Part shown: positions 56,588 to 64,000 of the stretch, one piece after another
Numbering within the stretch: the first letter of the stretch is position 1
Layout: each line of letters starts with the position of its first letter
Assembly (NCBI GenBank): GCA_013115135.1
Contig: JABANP010000009.1
Location: 304,196-368,195 of the forward strand
DNA: 64,000 nt
Direction: 5' to 3'
From: Perkinsus olseni
Lineage: Eukaryota > Perkinsozoa > Perkinsida > Perkinsidae
Translations under genes and position numbers: made by a program
The notes under the pieces: generated by a model
What the model saw: the letters and a program-made list of their open reading frames with translations, nothing else
The model's database searches: none
Told to the model about the DNA's origin: nothing

Positions 56588-57808
56588 ATGTCATCGTCGT
56601 CATCCTCGTGTACAGTCTCTGAGGATGTGTGTATGAGCGGGGCCTCTGAGGAAGATATTAAGGCATGCATCATGGGTGGGCCTAGAGAACTGCGACTAAC
56701 CTTGATCCTTTCCCCTGTAGCGTTGGCTCGATTGGCGCCTGTAGACGATGAGAGTCAGTGGCTACCGTGGTTGGAGGACCTCGCTCACCATGTTGAGGGT
56801 GCTGCAGTAGCGACAACGGACTCTGCCACGGTTAAGGTAGACGATCCTGTGACGAGGTCGACCAGCCTTAGTCGTCGTGTTAGAGCTGGGTGGTGGAGGC
56901 CATTCAGCAGCCAGCGGCCGAGCAATCGAAGTACCGAGACGACTACGAAGTGGCCGTCTTTCGCCCTTGCATTCTCTACTCGATACACCGGGCTATCGTC
57001 AAGGCCAGGTAGGTACTTCAACCACCCTGCGACACCTCCTCCCCAGGCACTGCTTCGGCACACCTACCGAGAACTCGGACGCTTCTTCTCTGTCCGGTTC
57101 GGCCACCGGTGAGCTGGTGGAGGCCTCCGACCAGAAGCTAGGGACACCTCCGAGCTACTCATGCCATCCTCTCAACGATGAAGATGATCACCTGCCGGCT
57201 GCCGATGCGTCGAGGCCCTCACAGGAGTGGGACTGTCTGATGCAGATGATGCCCGAGCGGTCATCAGAAGCTGAGGAATGGTTGCCTTGGAAGGAGGCCC
57301 TTAGAGACGGCTTGAACGAGGAAGGGCAGGAGGCCGACGGATTAACCCATGCCCCTAAGGTCCCGGTTCAAGCGAAGCAATCGCCGCCTCCCGAGTTTGT
57401 CGCGCGTAGGTGCGCAGTCTGATCAACCTGTGTGGTTTGGATGGCCTCTGGTGCGCGGCCTGGCGTCGCATCCTCATGGACGATCTCATAACGCCTATGG
57501 TGGCCCTTGGTTGCCGCTGAAGGACCAACGTCGCCGTCCTCGGCCCACTGCTGCGGTGAGTCTTCGAGCGCCTTGTGGAGCGCCTCCGGCGCTCTCTCGA
57601 TCGATCGCGCCGGAGTCTGATCGGAGCCAGCCGGTGTTGCTTCCTTCGCTAGCGGCTGCGGCTCTTGGAAGGCGACGATGGTGTGCTGGACGATGGCTCG
57701 GCTGCGGTGTCGTGGCCCGGGCAGCTCGAACGGCAGGAACAGTATGTGCTCGACCGACGAGATCGAGGAATCTTCGCCATGATCCGCGTGGAGTCGAGTG
57801 TCCCTTAA
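56588..57808 (+). CDS. Uncharacterised protein, several exons
   Basis: The start is ATG 56588 (MSSSSSSCTVSEDVCMSGAS). Residues GPRELRLTLILSPVALARLA and QWLPWLEDLAHHVEGAAVAT follow. A second exon reads VVEAIQQPAAEQSKYRDDYE and VAVFRPCILYSIHRAIVKA. An intron (GTAGGTACTT to CCCCAG, about 57007-57043) joins it to an exon rich in Ser, Asp and Glu with EEWLPWKEALRDGL. Further plus-strand pieces (LINLCGLDGLWCAAWRRILM, VLDDGSAAVSWPGQLERQEQ, IFAMIRVESSVP) end at TAA 57806-57808. Helical character with two WLPW motifs is visible. I do not recognise the family, and exon joins after 57420 are uncertain. A 198-aa minus frame covers the same stretch but looks like an antisense shadow. Confidence 0.4.
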
Positions 57809-60313
57809 CGTTGGCATAGCGTCGCCATGGTCCGGTACAGGACTACCCGTACAGTACACAAGCCCTGATAGATCTGTCCTGCACTGCGCATCTTTCGAGG
57901 CCTGCAAGGAGAAGGGGTCGGAAGGATAGGTGGAGCCTCGAGAGCCCCACGGCAGACAATTCATTTGATGCCTGCTTGCGAGGAGACTGTGCTAGCCTCC
58001 CTCTCAGCCCGTCACTGATGGGTCCAGCTCGCAGCTTCCATACAGTTGGAGTTCCATCGCCGACTGCTCATCCCGAGCGCCCACACCTCTGATTGCCCCA
58101 GCCGTATCTGCGAACATTCAACTCGGTTAATTCTCCTCGGCGGCGACAGGCCCGAAGCGGCACGCAAAGTGAGGGCTACCGCAGACTTGACGGTAACGCC
58201 TCGAGCATCTGCCGCTAGAAGAGGACATGACGAGGACACGCCGCGAGACACACAGGAGAGATCTGCCCTACTCCTGGAAGAAGGCCACCCCAAACGGTTT
58301 TAGACCGTGTTTGTGAGTTTGTAGCCCCCAACGTCCATACCGGCTTAGTTGGACTCTCACCGATGTGCACATCTCCTTTCTGGGCTTCAGGGATTGTCGG
58401 TGTTGTACAGAGTCTCCCAGATCTTCTGACGCATTCGTAGTGCTTCTTCTCTCAAGGTCGCGACACCGTTAGATGTGTGGTGGCTGCTAAGCTTGGAAGG
58501 AGGCTCCGAAAAATGGGTGGGATGGCGACAGCAAACCGAAGAGAAGCCTACCAGCCAGCTACGACATGATCTTCCCCAACCTGACGGGCGGGTCTCTGCC
58601 AACAGCAGAGTCTAGCGACCTCTCAGTCCCGTGTGTGTGAATCCTCCTGAGGGTCGCTCTGATGTTCTCCTTAGTGGAAGCATTGCAGTCGCAGGAGGCG
58701 TCTTATCCAGTATATTGTTGGTCTGTGCAGGTGACCACGGTCCCGGCGTGCCTGTAGCGCTTAATTGAAGCGGTACAGTGCATCGTGGCGAGTGGCTCGA
58801 GCTCTACAACTTCGAGACACCGGTCATGCCCGCCGCCGCCTGCAGCAATGGCTCGGTACGGCTTATCCTCTCCCCAGCCAGTGTCGTCCGCGGGAGCGAT
58901 CCTATACAAGTGTGGGATGAAAGGTGACCATCACGACGTCGAATTCCGCGGTTTCGCCGTACCTCCCGCGGGCCAGTCTGATCTCAGGGTCTCCAGTGGT
59001 CGAGTAAGGTCCTCTCTGACACCTGCTGGTCTGCTAGATTCCCTCCAGCGTCGCATGCGTGGGAAGAGAGAGTCGACCAGCTCAGATGCTACCCCTGCTT
59101 GTTGTTGGTGTCTATGGTTCCGAGTGACATTCTCTCATCAGAGAGTAGGCCTTTGCGCTTCGGTCTGATCCTCCTCCCCTCCGTCATTGTGTCAGCTGAG
59201 GTTGGCTGCCCTTCTTGAGTGGTTCCAGCTGCCCTCCCGCCTTGTCCCTCCACCTCAGGTACTCCTGTGAGCTCATGTGCCAGACGTCTACTTCCTCGGC
59301 GTATCTTACGCATCGAACCTGCAGGCTGAGTCCACACGGGATGCGAAACAATCTGATCACGTTAAAAGAAAGAAGTGCGAAAGGACGCTCCACAGCCTTG
59401 CAGGATGTGAGCGGTACCCAGACTCCCCTCGCCTAACGCACCTAATGACTGTTCACGGTGTTGATCATCATACAACTCCTTTGAATGACGCAATGCCGTT
59501 ACTGGAAACGCTGATGCACTCGTAAGAGGCCTCGCCCCCTGCACAAACGAATATGATGTCTCTGCATTCTGGACCGCTGGACAGTTGAACGCCTCTGGCC
59601 TGCTGTGGGTAATTCACGACGTTGAGAACTCGAAGAAGGTGAGTACGCATGTCCTTCGAAGACCTCACAGGCCACCACCGAGATATACCAGAGATCCTTA
59701 GCCCATTAGTAGCCCCTGCACTCCCCACTTCCATGGCCGCACCCCAGGCCAAGGCACTGGCCCTCCCAGCGCCGGACGCTCAGCAGGGGACATACGCCAC
59801 TACCATCAGCAGTACGACTGGGGCCCATCGCAGCCTTGTATAGCCGAGGAGGTGCCGCCTGGCGACCCGGCGGCTTGAATACGCGCGGTGCCAACAGCAG
59901 CACAGGCACGGGGCCCAACTCACCCTGTAGATGCTTCGTTCGATAGAATATGAGCCTACGTGGCCAGCGCGTGGAGTTCGCGTGGCTCCGCACAGAGGGC
60001 TACGCTGTAGTGACATCACCATCAATGGAAGCAGACAAAATGAGGTCGGTCTACTTCATTGAGAGCCGGTTCTCATTTCGCTGGAGTACCGACTGATTCT
60101 CCTGCGTTTTCGTCTCTGCGCAGGCATATGCCCATTGTTGGCCCTAATAGTCCTTGCGGTCTTCGAATGATTCAGAACCCGCTTGACATTCACCAGAGAG
60201 AACATTCCAGCTTGTGGGAGGGGGATGGACGAAGATGCGGTAGAGCTCTCACCTGATCAGTTTGATTACGTGCGACTCATAGTTAGATCGTGCGGATCAA
60301 GTGTGATTTCAGT
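57809..60313. other. Unresolved; probable gene fragments on both strands
   Basis: Plus-strand pieces with natural composition include LLSGSIAVAGGVLSSILLVC (about 58670) and WLELYNFETPVMPAAACSNG (about 58790), then VRLILSPASVVRG. Minus-strand pieces include RCVRYAEEVDVWHMSSQEYL (about 59290) and VLNVVNYPQQARGVQLSS (about 59600). I could not link either set into a gene or name a family. Both strands may carry genes here. Confidence 0.3.
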
Positions 60314-60637
60314 TCATTCCTGTGCAATGTATGCCATACGGCCTGACCAGCCCGCATGTTTTGATTGAAACCTAACGGTACCATTCTCGCAGTCCAATTG
60401 AGCCACCTGCGTGGTCTTAGGTTCAAAAGTTGAGCCGTCGCATCTCCATCCGCATCGGGGAACTGATCCTCGTGCTCTCAACCCTCCTTCAGCCTTACTT
60501 CGCAACACAACGCATCCAGAGGGCGAATAACAAACAGTAATATGTGCATGGGGAGTCAACATCACGCTGCCAAAATAACACTCAACAGCGAACAGTTGTC
60601 GAGCTGTCAAACAGTGTTCCGAAATACGAGAGGGCAC
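60314..60637 (-). CDS. Possible exon of an unknown protein, 107 aa
   Basis: A single minus frame with several cysteines (HCLTARQLFAVECYFGSVML, CGWRCDGSTFEPKTTQVAQL and DCENGTVRF). No splice partner or domain was found. Codon usage looks compatible with coding, but the overlapping plus frame (60183-60368) is not much worse. Confidence 0.2.
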   Translation of the reverse strand: MPSRISEHCLTARQLFAVECYFGSVMLTPHAHITVCYSPSGCVVLRSKAEGGLRARGSVPRCGWRCDGSTFEPKTTQVAQLDCENGTVRFQSKHAGWSGRMAYIAQE

Positions 60638-62285
60638 GCCAGGTGAAGGTACTGGTCTCGATAGATGATCATTAAACCTGCTGGAAGATGCCCGGGACAG
60701 ATGGAGTCGAAACTACGAAGTCCTTCTTTCAGGGTGGAATGGCATCTCAAGGCTATTCTTATTCACAGGGAACACCAGCTTCAATTGCTTCGGGCCCCTG
60801 GCAGATCCGAATTGCATCGAATGAAACGATAGTGGCCTTTATCATCAAATTTCACCTCCGACGAAGTAGTGTTGTCGAGGAGCATGGGGCGCAGGTAAGC
60901 CCAATTTTGCTGGACTCTGTGGTCTTCACCCACTCGAGTCCAGATTACAGGATTACATCTTTCTGATTCCGTCGTTTAGCTGGACAGCCATGTCTGGTGC
61001 CGCTCTTCGCATCAGTTGCGATGCTGATGAAGCCAAACGCAGCTGGAACTCTTTACAACATAGAATCCGTCAGCAATGTCGTTGGATGATCCTGCGGCTG
61101 CAGTTCCGGATCTTCTGCGCGCGCCAGCCTTGACGCTTAGCGGGCTGTTCCCGCCAGGGACCTTCGCGATGGTCTTTTCTCTTCAGGCCTGATGGACGCT
61201 CTTCTGCATTGATCGGCCCTTTCGGTGTCCTGGAGTATGGCTAGAGCCTCACGCGCGGCCCAAAACCCCTTCCCCAGAGCAGCCAATGAGTGCAATAGCA
61301 TAACCCGGTCACGCTTCCAATGGGCCAAACATGCCACCACCACCCTGACGGTCCTCACACAAAACGAGATCCGAAAAGTGACTTCAACCCGCCCCAGCTC
61401 TAGAGCGAAGCCTCTTGAGGAATCCATAAGATTCGCCTCAGAGGTCTGTACGAGATTATAACATTTCTAATCTTGCCTGTAAGGAAGTTCTTGCCTTTAG
61501 GGAACAGTATCGAGACCCATACGGCGCGAGTAGACGCCCAGTCATAGTCTCCAGTCCTGGCCCTCTTCTTCTGCTGTGACCATTGCTTTCGACCCTTCCT
61601 TCCTTCTTGCATTGCAGGCATGACCTAATTTCCAAAGGCCAGATCGCGCGAAGAGTCTCTACCATGAAGAGCGAAGACTCGTCCGTCGTCGATCGTAGTA
61701 GCCTGATAGATACCCGGAAGAAGCCGCGTGATTCCAATAACAACGGGTTCCATCCACCGCATTCGACCAACCGCGCCATCTGCTGCGGTGGAAGCCAGCA
61801 GACCCACGATGACGAATAACAGCCTCCCTCCTCGCAGTATGCATGACGAGAACAAGTGAAACGATGAGATGAAGAATGGAACTCGTTTAATTACACTCTC
61901 CGTGCGTCTCGTCGCGTCGAGGACGTAAAAGCGCGCCATTATGATCGATGCTATAATCATTTGGCGAGCGCATCATCTCCGTGGAAATGATCATCTCGGT
62001 GCGGGTAGCGAACGACGGGAGTGGAACCATTGCACGATGACCACTGAAGACAGAGGATTGATCTGGCTGAAACAGCCTCATAGGAGCCTCCTGGAGTAAG
62101 GCATAACGGGAGCAGCTAAGGCTTCTAAGGACTTGGGCCTGGCAAGCTGTCACTGCTTCTGCTCTGCTCTTCGCGATTGAACTGCCGGTACTCAATGAGC
62201 CTGTGAAGAGGAATACCGTACCGTGAACGTGGCGCGCGAAGTCCTGGTTGTTGATGCTGTCAGGACGAGCGCTACTGCAAGAAAT
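60638..62285. other. No supported gene
   Basis: Short frames only (for example 60688-60966 plus, 61137-61427 minus and 61625-61960 minus). None carries a recognisable domain or clear exon chain. Confidence 0.35.
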
Positions 62286-63212
62286 TTACGTCGGACTGAG
62301 GACGCCCGGATGCATCTCCAGAACTTCCGTGACAGACTGTACATGGAGAATAGAATGATCTCCCACGGCAAGGTTGGTGATCGTCGGCAAACTTCCATGC
62401 CATGCACCAGCCATCACTGCGGCATCCATCGTTCGCGCCAGGTCTATGCCTTCTGCCTCTTTTACGTTATCACCATATACCTCAACTTGCGGGCTCTGGC
62501 AGCCTGTCGACATACCAGTAGCGACTTGCTGGCAGGAATTAAGACTACGAAAACATTCGACTCTATGTGTTAGAGCTGATCCAAGTAGGAGCACTACCGG
62601 GTGTAGGCTCGGTCAGCCGTGGCTGCCCTCAGTCTGAGCCATACATAACGCCTGAAGCCCTTTTGCTTTTCGACAAGGACCGTGCCACTGTCACCAAGTT
62701 AAGCATCACATCCCAACAGCACCGATGGGCCCGACGTCGTTAAGGCGATGAAGCTCTGAAACGTCCAGTGAGTACCGCAGGGCCTGTCCGCAGGTAGCTG
62801 CTCGGGCCGCAGGTCCTGGCCATTTTACGGGTCGCATGATTGTCGCGCCACAGGGAGCACTAGACTGCTGCGGCCCACCTACCGCTCGAGAGCTCTCGCA
62901 GCGGTTTCCCGCGTAATGGCGCGAGCAGCACCGATCCATCTGCGGGAACGGCCATCGTAGGTACATGAAGTGCAGGCTCTTTCCTTGGCTGGCCATTCCG
63001 GGTGAATCTAACCACCAACCTGACAGGGCATCTAATGTCGCGAGATAACTGTGCAGTAGACGGAAATCTCCTCGGTCTTGCAGAACTGCGTCGGCAGCGA
63101 TTCTGCCAGTTGATGAGGCACCTCGCGTGAGGAGTGCGACAAACGACAACTGATAACCTAGGTCGACGACCAGCCTCCCCCGCGGCAGAAGTGGTGCATC
63201 TGCCGAGTTCAT
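62286..63212 (-). CDS. Possible minus-strand gene, unknown product
   Basis: Two consecutive minus frames look like protein. 63212-62706 begins MNSADAPLLPRGRLVVDLGY and continues QLSFVALLTRGASSTGRIAA. 62594-62286 contains VEVYGDNVKEAEGIDLARTM and HSILHVQSVTEVLEMHPGVL. They are separated by about 110 bp and could be exons of one gene. I do not recognise a family. Because the antisense frames are also partly open, support is weak. Confidence 0.22.
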
Positions 63213-63688
63213 ATTCCGTCAACGATGTCTCCCTGGTACGGCAGTGTCGCATCTGTCTCAGGCATGAACAGCCTTCAACCATTTCCGGGTGAAGATGAAG
63301 CACTTCTGCCAGCCCCTGGCCAGCGGAGCACTCCGAGAGGTATATGTGGACGTCTTCCTTACGCCCCGCCAGGGATACCTGACCACAGCGATCAGCGTCA
63401 GTCCTTCGTCTCCATAGTCAGACCAGATCCCGACCATAGCCTAACTTTATTAACCATGATCTTGTCGCCCATTCCGTCACGCGAGCTGAGATAAGACGGG
63501 TCTTCTACTATCATCGCGATGATCCAAACCATGGGGTGCGGCACCGCCGTTCAAACCCTTGCTCGCTATAGTCGCCCCGGATCAGATAGTCTTTGTGTAT
63601 GTGGACGTCCTTTGAAGTGCGTGACACGAATTATGTGTACCCCTCGGTATCGCTTGAGTAATCGTGGAAAACATGCTTCTCGTTCCAG

Positions 63689-63994
63689 TCACACTCTTGT
63701 TGGCCGTCCTTCGCTATTGACGGTGGCGTCCATGAGACGCGCGTCTTTGCTGCACGGCGCTTGATGTCGCTGTAAAAGACTTCTGACCTGTAGCTGTGCG
63801 ATTATGATATTATCGAACATCTGACGAGAGCGAGGTCGACGCTTGATGCGCGAGCTCAACCAGCTGGCCAAACTGTCAGGTTCAGTTACGTCTACAGTTA
63901 CGTGAGTAGCATGCCCGGCGTCTATTTGAACCCACAAGAACTTCCATCCTGAAACGCGTAAATTGCAACCCCAGCCAGCGACGTAAACCATCAT
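63689..63994 (-). CDS. Possible N-terminal exon at the window edge
   Basis: A minus frame starts at 63994 (MMVYVAGWGCNLRVSGWKFL) and continues WVQIDAGHATHVTVDVTEPD. It reaches the edge of the window within a few bases, so an upstream exon may be missing. No recognised domain. Confidence 0.22.
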   Translation of the reverse strand: MMVYVAGWGCNLRVSGWKFLWVQIDAGHATHVTVDVTEPDSLASWLSSRIKRRPRSRQMFDNIIIAQLQVRSLLQRHQAPCSKDARLMDATVNSEGRPTRV

Positions 63995-64000
63995 GGCCCT

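Noticed and set aside
57368..57964. 198-codon minus ORF
   Set aside because: It overlaps plus-strand exons with better protein character and introns. Its composition (many Ser, Pro, Ala and His residues) is typical of an antisense frame.

Overview
The window is nuclear DNA of a eukaryotic microbe. Genes are split by very short GT-AG introns (mostly 44-70 nt) and packed closely on both strands. I infer an alveolate, most likely a perkinsid (Perkinsus-like). The reasons are a plastid-type IspH behind a hydrophobic leader, two cilium/flagellum genes (TTC8/BBS8 and a CFAP96-like gene), a selenocysteine-containing SelD with a SECIS candidate, an exostosin carrying the motif CWDGxFTxExCC, and secreted or surface proteins of unknown family. 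The genus is inferred from memory of families, not from a search. I saw no rRNA, tRNA, CRISPR array or recognisable transposon.

Layout. 0.4-2.9 kb: two tandem paralogous secreted-protein genes (-). 3.4-5.2 kb: a coiled-coil protein with an acidic stretch (-). 6.4-10.9 kb: two MFS transporters flanking an unknown multi-pass membrane protein (all -). 11.4-12.7 kb: selD with an in-frame UGA and a SECIS candidate (+). 12.8-14.8 kb: a GET3/ASNA1 ATPase with an extra C-terminal domain (+). 15.0-17.3 kb: a GT47 exostosin-like protein and a RING-TM protein (+). 18.2-19.0 kb: a Lys/Glu/Pro repeat protein (-). 19.2-21.6 kb: TTC8/BBS8 (-). 22.0 kb: a truncated mannose-6-phosphate isomerase (MPI) pseudogene. 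23.1-24.0 kb: a secreted protein (+). 24.9-26.6 kb: intact MPI (-). 27.3-29.7 kb: an Obg GTPase (-). 29.8-37.4 kb: a very large secreted/type I membrane protein with repeated beta-strand-rich units (-). 37.6-39.4 kb: a CFAP96-like protein (-), divergent from a YEATS (YAF9/GAS41) gene at 39.6 kb (+). 41.8-45.7 kb: ispH (+). 46.2-49.7 kb: anaphase-promoting complex subunit 4 (+). 50.4-57.8 kb: two or three large uncharacterised genes (+). 57.8-64 kb: no gene resolved with confidence.

The genes form no operon or pathway island. They are ordinary housekeeping, ciliary, plastid and surface functions.

A recurring feature affects how the sequence should be read. In at least eight places a conserved protein continues across a single-base gain or loss, usually at a short homopolymer (selD, GET3, the 9.4-kb MFS gene, MPI, obg, ispH, YEATS, exostosin). 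The mixed sign and lack of a common slippery motif suggest residual sequencing or assembly indels rather than recoding, but this is inference. Exon coordinates were derived by hand from splice signals and protein continuity. Gene spans are firmer than individual exon edges.
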